From Desulfofustis glycolicus DSM 9705 (GTDB lineage: Bacteria; Desulfobacterota; Desulfobulbia; Desulfobulbales; Desulfocapsaceae), in assembly GCF_900130015.1 (NCBI RefSeq), contig NZ_FQXS01000006.1:1-64000 (forward strand): DNA of 64,000 nt, in the 5' to 3' direction. Positions 22,969-30,835 of this stretch are shown here, one piece after another. A program made the position numbers and the translations under genes. Position 1 is the first letter of the stretch, and every line of letters starts with the position of its first letter. The notes below the pieces were generated by a model, which made no database searches, had not been told where the DNA came from, and saw only the letters and a list, made by a program, of their open reading frames with translations.

Positions 22969-24609
22969 ATGATGAGGGTCGAAAAAATCAATGATGTATT
23001 GGGTACTGCTAATCGTGGCAATCCCGCCGAATCGGGGCTATGTACGTTGTGCCGCGCCGATTGCAGCGGCAAATGCGAGACCTGGAAGGCCAGCCTGGTA
23101 GGTCGGAAACTTCTCTATCCCCGCGATTTCGGGCTGGTAACCGCCGGAGCGAACAATACCACCCATGTCGGAGTTTCTTACAACTCGCTGCGTATCCAGG
23201 GCTATGCCTACGGTTCCGCGGGCCTGGCCCAGGGATTGAGCAGTGACCCGGATGATTGCATCTTTCCCAATGTCGGCTTGACCACATCGTTTGGCAACGC
23301 GACCAAGACAAAGGTTCGCCTGCCGCTGATGACCGGCGCCCTCGGTTCCACCTTTATTGCCGCCAAGTATTGGGATTCGTTTGCAGTCGGTTGCGCACTG
23401 ACCGGCATCCCGATCGTCATCGGGGAAAACGTGGTCGGTGTCGACAAGGAGTCGGAACTCAGCGGAGGAACGATCAACAAGGCGCCCGAGCTTGACCGGC
23501 GGATCGAGATCTACCAGCGCTATTATGACGGTTACGGCGCAATGATCGTCCAGCTCAACGTCGAAGACACCCGTAATGGGGTGGCCGAGTACGTTGCCGA
23601 GAAATACGGGGACCGTTGCATTATCGAGCTTAAGTGGGGTCAGGGCGCCAAGAATATCGGCGGTGAAATTCAGGTGACCAGCCTCGATTATGCGATTTTC
23701 CTGAAAGAACGCGGCTATGTGGTAGACCCGGATCCGACGCTGCCGGAAGTTCAGCAGGCCTTTGCCAAAGGTGCGATCAAGTCGTTTGCCCGGCACAGCA
23801 GGCTCGGTTCGACCAATCTCGCCTCGCTCGAGTTGGTGCGCGAGGATTTCATGAAGTCGGTGGACTACCTGCGCAGTCTCGGTTTTTCCAGGATTTCTCT
23901 GAAGACCGGATGTTACGGCATGCAGGAACTGGCCATGGCCATCCGCTTCGCTTCCGATGCCGAGCTCGATCTGTTGACCATCGACGGCGCCGGTGGCGGT
24001 ACCGGCATGAGTCCCTGGAATATGATGCAAAGTTGGGGAGTTCCGTCGATCAACCTCCATGCCAAAGCGTATGAATACGCCAGTCTGCTGGCCGGTCAGG
24101 GCAAACGGGTGGTGGATCTTGCCTTTGCCGGCGGGTTTGCTCTGGAGGACGCTATCTTCAAGGGTCTGGCCCTCGGTGCGCCGTTCGTCAAGCTGGTCTG
24201 CATGGGGCGGGCCTTTATGATCCCCGGTTTCCTCGGCGCCAACATCGAAGGCGCCCTGCACCCAGAGCGGAAAAACTGGATCAGCGGCAATTGGAACAGT
24301 TTGCCGAAATCGGTCAGCGACCTCGGCTCATCGCCGGAAGAACTGTTTGCGTCTTACTACGACGTGGAGAAGAAGGTCGGGCGGGAAGAGATGCGCAATA
24401 TTCCCTACGGCGCCATTGCCATGTGCACGATGGTCGATAAGCTGGCGTGCGGCCTGCAGCAATTGCTGGCCGGGGCGCGCAAGTTCTCGGTAGACCAGAT
24501 CAGCCGCAACGATCTGTTTGCCGCGAATCGAGAGACTGCTCAGGAGACCGGAATCACATTCATTACCGATGCCAACAACGAAAGCGCCCGGCAGATCCTG
24601 CTGGCTTGA
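22969..24609 (+). CDS. FMN-binding glutamate synthase-family protein (archaeal-type GltB domain)
   Basis: The 546-residue protein is the FMN-binding alpha-subunit (TIM-barrel) part of glutamate synthase without the N-terminal amidotransferase domain. It has LKWGQGAKNIGGEIQVTSLD, TGCYGMQELAMAIRFASDAE, IDGAGGGTGMSPWNMMQSWG and VDLAFAGGFALEDAIFKGLA. An N-terminal Cys-rich segment, CTLCRADCSGKCETW, may hold a cluster or metal. The reaction would be ammonia- or partner-dependent reductive formation of glutamate from 2-oxoglutarate, but the donor is unknown. AAGGAGACAGTG precedes the double ATG at 22969/22972. The leader contains the ANTAR attenuator, which fits the known link of such RNAs to nitrogen genes. 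Confidence 0.85.
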   Translation: MMRVEKINDVLGTANRGNPAESGLCTLCRADCSGKCETWKASLVGRKLLYPRDFGLVTAGANNTTHVGVSYNSLRIQGYAYGSAGLAQGLSSDPDDCIFPNVGLTTSFGNATKTKVRLPLMTGALGSTFIAAKYWDSFAVGCALTGIPIVIGENVVGVDKESELSGGTINKAPELDRRIEIYQRYYDGYGAMIVQLNVEDTRNGVAEYVAEKYGDRCIIELKWGQGAKNIGGEIQVTSLDYAIFLKERGYVVDPDPTLPEVQQAFAKGAIKSFARHSRLGSTNLASLELVREDFMKSVDYLRSLGFSRISLKTGCYGMQELAMAIRFASDAELDLLTIDGAGGGTGMSPWNMMQSWGVPSINLHAKAYEYASLLAGQGKRVVDLAFAGGFALEDAIFKGLALGAPFVKLVCMGRAFMIPGFLGANIEGALHPERKNWISGNWNSLPKSVSDLGSSPEELFASYYDVEKKVGREEMRNIPYGAIAMCTMVDKLACGLQQLLAGARKFSVDQISRNDLFAANRETAQETGITFITDANNESARQILLA

Positions 24610-24701
24610 TGAACAGGTAGCGCCGGTTTTTGCCGGCGCCGCCGCGGATCGAATGGCCAGCGAACCTCCTCGGTCCGCGGTGGCATACCTGGAAACGGTG
24701 A

Positions 24702-26009
24702 TCAGGGAAAGATTATCCAGAGCAGTTCGGCAACGTTGTCGGTGGACGGATTGAGCCAGCGTTCGGGTGTGTCTCTGGGTAGCAGGACGGTATCACCCGG
24801 TGCCAGGGTCTCGCTCCGTCCGTTTATCTTCAACTCTAGGCAGCCGCTTACCAAGTAGCCGAACTCCTTGCCTTTGCGGGCGGAAAAATGACCGGGCAGT
24901 TTTTTGCCCGGCTGAATCCTGATCAGAATGATCTCCGCCGGCAGGTCACTATCCGGCGACAGGAGCCGCTCCGCCTCGACTACTTCCCTGGAAAAACGGG
25001 GGATCGAAATAGGTGAGCGGGTCGCTGCCGGATAGATCAGGGCGCCCCGATCGCTGCCTGTTTCCCTGAACAGTGTTGCGGGGTCCACCGACAGACTCTC
25101 CGCCAGTCGAAACAGGGCCGGCAGCGACGGATAAATAGTGTTTTTTTCGACCTGCGAAATGGTGCTCGGTGTGACGCCGATCAGGTCGGCCAGTTGTCTC
25201 TGCGACAATCCCTGTTTCAGCCTGATGTCCTTGATGCGCGCGCCAAGATCGAACGTGGCGATTGGTGGTTTCTGGCTCGCAAAAACGATACCCGTCTCTT
25301 CCGCGGAAAAGGCGTGTTGCTCGTTGAGGTGTTTACACTGGCGTTTCTCCGCCTTGATGATTTTCAGACTCGAGCTGCCGCGGCGCACCGCCAGGTCGAT
25401 AACCACCTGGGCGACCTTGTTGATATTGGCCTTGAGTTTACCGGAATGGGCACCTCTCTCGATGAGCCAGTAAGCGATGGTGTCCAGCTCGTAGAGGCGC
25501 GGGCAGGTGCGAACGTAGAAATCCAGCACCGATTCCTCTCCCCAGAGAGACTGCATGCCGGTCAAGCTGTCGATGATGAAGTGGACATCGCCGGACAGGG
25601 TGGCGTGCAGGCCGTACATAGCCTCGGCAACCTGGCCGGCATCGGCCGGTTCGTTAACCTTGATCACCTGATACGGCCACATCGCGCCGTCTTTTTCGTA
25701 GAATTTATTAAAGACGTCGCTTCGGTCGCCTTTGCCGTTGGTAAAGCAGTCGAGAATCGTCAGTTTCTGGCTCTCGGCCAGCGGGCCGAGATACGACACG
25801 AGATTTTTCGGCGAGCGATCGAAGGTAACATAGATCAGCGGCTTTCCAGCCTGCAGCGTCTCGTTGATGAAGCACAGGCAAAATGTAGAGGAAAAACTGC
25901 CGGCCTCTTCGTACCACAGGACATTGTCGCCGATAAACAGGTTGCCGAGCAACCGGTCTAGTTCGGCAATACCGGAAGAGACGCGCCGTTTCTCCATCGT
26001 TGTTGCCAT
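24702..26009 (-). CDS. KaiC/RAD55-like domain fused to XRE helix-turn-helix and cupin
   Basis: The 435-residue protein has three parts. Residues ~5-240 match the KaiC/RadA ATPase core (SSGIAELDRLLGNLFIGDNV, HFIIDSLTGMQSLW as Walker B), but the P-loop reads YEEAGSFSST in place of GxxGxGKT, so ATP binding is probably lost. Residues ~252-310 are an XRE helix-turn-helix (GARIKDIRLKQGLSQRQLAD, TPSTISQVEKNTIYPS). Residues ~350-435 are a cupin (LPGHFSARKGKEFGYLVSGC, APGDTVLLPRDTPERW). XRE-cupin proteins are regulators; addition of a degenerate KaiC domain suggests a scaffold or ligand sensor. The ATG at 26009 is chosen over the GTG at 26018; the start is not certain. Confidence 0.8.
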   Translation of the reverse strand: MATTMEKRRVSSGIAELDRLLGNLFIGDNVLWYEEAGSFSSTFCLCFINETLQAGKPLIYVTFDRSPKNLVSYLGPLAESQKLTILDCFTNGKGDRSDVFNKFYEKDGAMWPYQVIKVNEPADAGQVAEAMYGLHATLSGDVHFIIDSLTGMQSLWGEESVLDFYVRTCPRLYELDTIAYWLIERGAHSGKLKANINKVAQVVIDLAVRRGSSSLKIIKAEKRQCKHLNEQHAFSAEETGIVFASQKPPIATFDLGARIKDIRLKQGLSQRQLADLIGVTPSTISQVEKNTIYPSLPALFRLAESLSVDPATLFRETGSDRGALIYPAATRSPISIPRFSREVVEAERLLSPDSDLPAEIILIRIQPGKKLPGHFSARKGKEFGYLVSGCLELKINGRSETLAPGDTVLLPRDTPERWLNPSTDNVAELLWIIFP

Positions 26010-26021
26010 CGTTCTCACTGG

Positions 26022-26166
26022 TGGAAAGCCTGAAAAATTGTTATTTCGCTCAATCTCATCGTTGCGCGATCAAATTTTATCCTCGGAATATCATGTCTAT
26101 GCCTGCGGCAAAATTTTCTTGCGCGCCTCGATCTTGAACGAAATCCCGAATTTTTCAAGCTCCCCT
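26022..26166 (+). repeat. MITE-like dispersed repeat C, copy 2
   Basis: The element matches copy 1 along its length, including ATCTCATCGTTGCGC, AAATTTTATCCTCGGAATATC and the end TTTTTCAAGCTCCCCT. It has the same orientation as 11082-11224 and lies inverted to 28810-28953, so this copy and the next bracket the enolase-like and kinase genes. Confidence 0.75.
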
Positions 26167-26227
26167 GATGATTCAGAGCTTAGCCATTTTTCGCTGCTTT
26201 GGCCGGTCGAGAGAGCGCTACCGCACC

Positions 26228-27508
26228 TCAGACCAGCGGCCAATCAACTATCGGCAGCGGCCGCTGCGCCTCGATTTCGAGTAGGCGGTTGTACTTGGCG
26301 AGGCGTTCGGACTGGGTAATCGAACCGTTCTTGAACTGGTCCGCCGCCCATCCTACTGCCAGATCAGCAGCCCAGTTGTCCTCGGTCTCGCCGCTGCGCA
26401 CGCTGATTGTTACCTGCCAGCCGGCCGCTTTGGCCAGCGATCGAGCTGCTGCCGCTTCGGACAGCGTACCGATCTGATTCACTTTGAGCAGCAGGCCATT
26501 GCAGGCCCTGCTGTCGATGGCCCGGCGGATTCGTTCCGGATTGGTGCAGAGCAAGTCGTCGCCGAGGATCAGTATCTTCTCGCCCAGTGCCTGCTGCAAC
26601 AGCGGCCAATGTTGCCAGTCATCCTCGGCCAGACCGTCTTCGAGACTGACGATCGGATATCGTCGGCACCAGTCGCTGAGATGGTCGATCATTTCTAACG
26701 GGGACAGCCGGCGGTCGTCGAGCAGATACCGGCCGTCGCGGTAAAAGTGGGAAGCGGCGATATCGAGGGCGAGATGGACATCGCGGCCGGGCTGCCAGCC
26801 GGCGCTCTCGATAGCTGCGACGGCGGCCTGCAACATTGCTTCGGAATCTTCAAAAGGCGGCGCCAGGCCACCTTCGTCGGCGGTCAGCAGCCGCATGCCG
26901 TAGCGGGCAAAGGTCCGGTCGGCTGCGGCGTGATATATGTCATTCATCATCACCAGGGATTCATCGATGGATCGGGCCGCTGACGGGACGATCAGTACGT
27001 CCTGGATGGCCACCTGTTTACCTGCGTGCCGGCCGCCGCTGAAAAGATTGATGGTCAGGCGCGGAAAACGGGTTGGTTGATACGCTTGTTCCCGGATCAG
27101 ATAGGAAAAATATTCGTGGAGCGGGCGTTTTTGCTGGGCCGCAATGGCCCGGGCGAAGGCGATGGAGACGGACAGCAGCGCGTTGGCTCCGAGTCGCTGC
27201 TTGTTGGGCGAGCCGTCGAGAGCAATCAGGGCCTGGTCGAGTTCCTGCTGGCTGGCGAAGGCGGTGGTTCTGAGAGCCTCGTGCAACGTCGTATTGACGT
27301 TGGCGACCGCCTGTCGGCAGCCCTTACCGCGATAGCGCGCCGGGTCGCCGTCACGCAGCTCGCAGGCTTCGGCGGCGCCGGTTGAGCGCCCGGATGGGAT
27401 CGAGGCGGAGGCGCGGGTGCCGTCGGCCAGCGTGCAGGTGGTTTTGATGGTCGGCCAGCCGCGGCTGTCGAGAATTTCCAGGGCTGTCAGGGAAGTAATG
27501 CTATTCAT
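26228..27508 (-). CDS. Divergent enolase-superfamily protein, probably not a classical enolase
   Basis: The 426-residue protein has the whole enolase fold (EILDSRGWPT, IPSGRSTGAAEA, ADEGGLAPPF, LDIAASHFYRDG, LGDDLLCTN, LKVNQIGTLSEA, FKNGSITQSERLAKYNRLL). Key positions differ: the catalytic His of the SHRSGET motif is Val370 in ISVRSGETED, the Glu of QEFM is Asp170 in QDVL, and the flexible loop SGASTG reads SGRSTG. The three metal Asp/Glu ligands (D249, E290, D317) and both catalytic lysines (K342, K393) remain. It is therefore either an enzyme with altered chemistry on a phospho-substrate or a weak enolase. Its ATG overlaps the kinase stop by eight bases, and the pair is flanked by inverted repeats. 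Confidence 0.85.
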   Translation of the reverse strand: MNSITSLTALEILDSRGWPTIKTTCTLADGTRASASIPSGRSTGAAEACELRDGDPARYRGKGCRQAVANVNTTLHEALRTTAFASQQELDQALIALDGSPNKQRLGANALLSVSIAFARAIAAQQKRPLHEYFSYLIREQAYQPTRFPRLTINLFSGGRHAGKQVAIQDVLIVPSAARSIDESLVMMNDIYHAAADRTFARYGMRLLTADEGGLAPPFEDSEAMLQAAVAAIESAGWQPGRDVHLALDIAASHFYRDGRYLLDDRRLSPLEMIDHLSDWCRRYPIVSLEDGLAEDDWQHWPLLQQALGEKILILGDDLLCTNPERIRRAIDSRACNGLLLKVNQIGTLSEAAAARSLAKAAGWQVTISVRSGETEDNWAADLAVGWAADQFKNGSITQSERLAKYNRLLEIEAQRPLPIVDWPLV

Positions 27509-28523
27509 AGTCGCTCAATCGTGACGTGAATTGTTGGATCAGTGCCGTCATGGTGGCGGGTGGCTTATCGATCAGCTGCTGGACAGCCATTCGCTGCGCG
27601 GCCTTCTGTGAAGAGGATAGATACTCCAGAATCGATTTTCCGGCAACCCGGGCGAGCAGGCAGCCGAGCGTATGGTTGATGCTCCATCGCTCCAGATCCA
27701 CCGCCCAGGGGCGGCCGGCCACCTGGTGGCAATAAGACTGCCAATAGGTATCGGCCAAAGCGGCGAACTGGTGGCGCAGCGAAACGCGTGCATGGGCCTT
27801 GCTCAGAAAGTGGGCCATCGAGAAACCGACATCGAAGGCGGGGTCGCCAAAATGGATGACCTCGTGATCGAGCAGGATCAGCCGATCCCGGTGGATGAGG
27901 ATGTTCTTCGGGCTGTAGTCGCCGTGTACCAAGGTCAAACGCCGCTTACGTGTGCCGTCGATCAGTCTGAACAGAAAGGGGGCGGCTGCGGGCAAATGGT
28001 GGCCGGCATAGATGTAGTAGGGATCGATGCGCAGGTTTTCAAAAAAAGTGGTGTCGGCGAATTCCAGAGACAACTCCTCCCGATAGGCGAAAGCGTTGTC
28101 GTGCAGCCGGGCGAGTAATGTGCCGAATTCGGCGGCATGGTGCGGCGCGGGCAGGCCGGTCAACAGGAGCTCTTTGTAATTCTGGTGCGGTTCGGGGACT
28201 GCCGACATGATAAGCAGACGTTGCTCGTGGCTTTCGAAGACGAACGAGGGAACGGCCGTTGTCCCGATCAGTCGGGCCAGCCACCTGAGGCCTGCCGCTT
28301 CGATGTGGATCCGTTTGGGATCCGAAAACCAGTCGGCTTGAACGCGGAGTTTCTCCAGGGCCTGTTTGGCAACCCAGCCGCTGCCGTCGGCCCAGGAAAT
28401 CTTGACGGTTCGATTTGATACACCGCCGTGCAGGGTGGTGCAGAGCGGCTGCGACCGTTCTCCCAGCAATCCTGATTGAACAAGAAAATCTAGAAGTTGA
28501 GCATGATTCTCGATATCGATCAT
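27501..28523 (-). CDS. APH-family small-molecule kinase
   Basis: The product (340 residues from the ATG at 28523) is a phosphotransferase of the aminoglycoside/choline kinase fold. The N lobe contains LHGGVSNRTVKISWADGSG and VAKQALEKLRV with the ATP Lys. The catalytic loop is LVHGDYSPKNILIHRD, and the metal motif is ILLDHEVIHFGDPAFDVGF. The HGDxSPxN motif is intact, so it should phosphorylate a hydroxyl; the substrate is unknown. It is translationally coupled to the enolase-like gene. That suggests kinase followed by dehydration or rearrangement of the phosphorylated product. The frame is open upstream to 28625 and the start is not firmly fixed. Confidence 0.8.
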   Translation of the reverse strand: MIDIENHAQLLDFLVQSGLLGERSQPLCTTLHGGVSNRTVKISWADGSGWVAKQALEKLRVQADWFSDPKRIHIEAAGLRWLARLIGTTAVPSFVFESHEQRLLIMSAVPEPHQNYKELLLTGLPAPHHAAEFGTLLARLHDNAFAYREELSLEFADTTFFENLRIDPYYIYAGHHLPAAAPFLFRLIDGTRKRRLTLVHGDYSPKNILIHRDRLILLDHEVIHFGDPAFDVGFSMAHFLSKAHARVSLRHQFAALADTYWQSYCHQVAGRPWAVDLERWSINHTLGCLLARVAGKSILEYLSSSQKAAQRMAVQQLIDKPPATMTALIQQFTSRLSDYE

Positions 28524-29016
28524 CGCGGTCGAGGAAGCGATATACGTATGCACCTGTTGAGAATGGACAGTGCCGCAATGAAGCCTCGCGCACCGTAATG
28601 GGTTGCCGTCGCCTGGTTCAAGCAATTGTACTGTTCCACTCTAACTGATCGTTTGGCTTTGATAAAGCGATAGTTGCGCGGGTTTGCCAGGCACCCGCCG
28701 GGGGGATTGTGAGGTTTCGGGTTAATTATCTGATTCGGAAAGAAAAAGATTGTTTCGCAAGCACCCTTTGTTATGATTGTGACGCGGTGGCCCTGATTTT
28801 CACTGATACAGGGGGCTTGAAAAATTCGGCATTTCGTTCAAGATCGAGGCGTGCATGAAAATTTTACCGCAGGCATATAATTGATATTCAGAGGATAAAA
28901 TTTGATTGTGCAATGATGAAATTGGGTAGAATGGCAATTTTTCAAGGTTCCCTACAGTATTGATCTGGCGGCGCCAGACGGGGGTGAAATGGGTCGTTAT
29001 GCAAGGAGCTCGGCTG
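28524..29016. other. Intergenic region with no gene; holds repeat C copy 3
   Basis: This 490-base gap contains the inverted repeat C copy (28810-28953) and otherwise shows no gene with supporting signals. It lies between the divergent kinase and DUF2238 genes, so both promoters should be here. The AAGGAG at 29003-29008 is the ribosome binding site of the DUF2238 gene. Confidence 0.5.
28810..28953 (-). repeat. MITE-like dispersed repeat C, copy 3 (inverted)
   Basis: The element begins AGGGGGCTTGAAAAATTC and ends CAATTTTTCAAGGTTCCCT, so it is the reverse complement of copies 1 and 2 with similar 20-base ends. With copy 2 it forms a 2.9-kb inverted-repeat bracket around the enolase-like/kinase pair. 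Confidence 0.75.
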
Positions 29017-29640
29017 ATGAAAGGTTTTGCTGGATATCTTCCCCACCTGTTGTTGAGCGGCTATCTCATCCTTTTTGTCGCGCTTGCCGTCGATCCACCC
29101 AGCGGGCGGGAGGTGTGGCTGGCCGAGAACCTGCCAATCGTCTGTATCGTCGGTTTTCTGATACTCTGTCATCGATGGTGGTTTAGATTCTCTAATCTGA
29201 GCTATCTGCTGATGTCGATACTCGTCGTGATGCATACCATCGGTGGCTACTATACCTTTGCCGCGGTACCCTTTGACTGGTTCACCGATTTTTTTGGTTT
29301 TGAAAGAAATCACTACGATCGGATCGCCCATTTTTCCGTCGGTTTTTATGCTTTTCCGATCGCCGAGTTCCTCAGCAGGAAACAGTTGTCCACGGCCCGT
29401 CCCGTCACCTACCTGTTTGCGCTGTTCGCCATTATGGCGGTGGCGGGAACGTATGAAATCTTGGAATGGCAATTCGCCATTCTCGGTAATCCGGAGGCGG
29501 GCATCGAAGTCCTCGGTTCTCAGGGCGATGTTTGGGATGCCCAGAAAGATATCCTGGCCGATACCTTGGGTGCTGTCGCCGCCCTGTTTGTCTTTCATTT
29601 GCTTCGCGGTCGGCGTCCCGTCGCCGCAGGGGCGGCATAA
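29017..29640 (+). CDS. DUF2238 (YjdF-like) inner-membrane protein
   Basis: The 207-residue protein has about five to six membrane helices (YLPHLLLSGYLILFVALAV, IVCIVGFLILC, YLLMSILVVMHTIGGYYTF and others). The family motif runs ERNHYDRIAHFSVGFYAFP, then YEILEWQFAILG and GDVWDAQKDILADTLGA. The conserved His/Asp/Glu-rich loops are the DUF2238 signature. The function of the family is unknown. The ATG at 29017 is set by AAGGAG eight bases before it; two earlier starts lack a site. It converges with yaaA across a perfect 16-bp palindrome. Confidence 0.85.
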   Translation: MKGFAGYLPHLLLSGYLILFVALAVDPPSGREVWLAENLPIVCIVGFLILCHRWWFRFSNLSYLLMSILVVMHTIGGYYTFAAVPFDWFTDFFGFERNHYDRIAHFSVGFYAFPIAEFLSRKQLSTARPVTYLFALFAIMAVAGTYEILEWQFAILGNPEAGIEVLGSQGDVWDAQKDILADTLGAVAALFVFHLLRGRRPVAAGAA

Positions 29641-29661
29641 CGGTCGACCGTTATGCCGCCC
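29630..29661. terminator. Perfect palindrome between convergent genes
   Basis: GGGCGGCATAACGGTC at 29630-29645 is followed immediately by its exact complement to 29661. The 32-bp dyad includes the DUF2238 stop codon. It lies between convergent genes and could terminate or stabilise both transcripts; no U-tract follows. Confidence 0.5.
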
Positions 29662-29684
29662 GGCGGTAAGGAATGGGGAGTCTC

Positions 29685-30455
29685 TCAGGGGGAATCGGTA
29701 ATGAAGACCAGTTCGTCTGCGCTCGATTCCTCACTGGCTAATCGGTAACCGGCTCGATCAAAAGCGGCGAGGTCGCTCGTCCGGTCGATCCGGTTGACGA
29801 TCAGCCAGTCGACAAAGCTTCCGCGCGCACGTTTGGCGTGGATCGCAACGGTCCTAACGGTGTTGTTTTGCCGTTGTTTGAATGAAATGGTGAGCATTCG
29901 CGCCGCCAGGCGCTTGGTGTCAACGACCCGTGCGTACTCCCGTGAAGCACAGTTGACGATGACCTGTTCGCGGTGATCGGCGACCGTTCTGTTGAGTTTG
30001 TCGGTTACCGCTTCCTGCCAGAATTCATAGAGCTGCGCCGCCTGACCGACGGCGAGCTTCGTTCCCATTTCGAGTCGATACGGCTGCATCAGGTCGAGCG
30101 GGCGGAGGAGCCCGTAGAGGCCCGACAGGATGCGGAGATGGCCGTCGGCAAAGAGCAGATCTTCTTTGGTATACTGGATCAGTTCCATCATCGAAAAGAC
30201 ATCCCCGCTGAAACTTGCCAGGGCGTGACCGGCCGAATCCGCGGTGTGCGGCAGAGAAATCCGGCGATGCCTCTCGTCGGTCGTGGCAGCCAACTGTTCG
30301 CTGATACCCATGAGCTTTTGCAGTCCCTGCCGGTCGAGGTGAAGAAGGGTGTTCAGGAGGACAGCCGTCTTGTCGAGCAGTGCCGGCTGCCGATGGGAAA
30401 GACCGGGGAGAAGCCGGCACTGTAGCGTCTTTGATGAAGAGAGGATGGTCAGCAT
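29685..30455 (-). CDS. yaaA: Peroxide stress protein YaaA (UPF0246)
   Basis: The 256-residue protein has the family start MLTILSSSKT, then the long central helices and the signatures LSGLYGLLRPLDLMQPYRLE, VNCASREYARVV and IHAKRARGSFVDWLIVNR. YaaA limits free iron during peroxide stress in E. coli and is a DNA-binding helix-hairpin-helix protein; that role is inferred here. Length is normal (258 in E. coli). No adjacent oxidative-stress gene is seen in the same operon, although an OsmC gene lies 1.5 kb downstream. Confidence 0.9.
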   Translation of the reverse strand: MLTILSSSKTLQCRLLPGLSHRQPALLDKTAVLLNTLLHLDRQGLQKLMGISEQLAATTDERHRRISLPHTADSAGHALASFSGDVFSMMELIQYTKEDLLFADGHLRILSGLYGLLRPLDLMQPYRLEMGTKLAVGQAAQLYEFWQEAVTDKLNRTVADHREQVIVNCASREYARVVDTKRLAARMLTISFKQRQNNTVRTVAIHAKRARGSFVDWLIVNRIDRTSDLAAFDRAGYRLASEESSADELVFITDSP

Positions 30456-30533
30456 CGCCTTGTTTTCTCCCAGAACACCGGTCGCAACAATCGGCCCAGG
30501 CTATACCGACCAGCCCGGTGAAGTGATTTTAAT

Positions 30534-30600
30534 ATACCCCCCATGACAAGACATCACAACGAACGATGAACATCGGTATCGTGGTCGGATGGCCTGATTC
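30534..30600 (-). repeat. Dispersed repeat B, copy 3 (inverted)
   Basis: CCATGACAAGACATCACAAC then GAACGATGAACATCGG is the reverse complement of the core in copies 1 and 2. A short downstream segment, GCGATGCAGC at 30620-30629, also recurs after copy 4, so the full repeat is perhaps 100 bases or longer. It lies in a 380-base gap with no gene. Confidence 0.6.
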
Positions 30601-30835
30601 TCCGCCCCGCCGGGCCTATGCGATGCAGCCTACGAGAGAACCAACTAGCCCGGGAAGTTCAGCCTGTGGAACTGATTTCATATAAAAAAATGAAGTGTAA
30701 CCGGGCCAGCGGACAGGGGCAAGACATGCATCGTCATTTGACATAATTGTTCGGTATCGGTAATAATGACAAAAGGATATCTTTTGCCATGCCGAGCCCG
30801 ACACGGCGTGCGCCCCAGAGGACCAGGAGAAAGTG

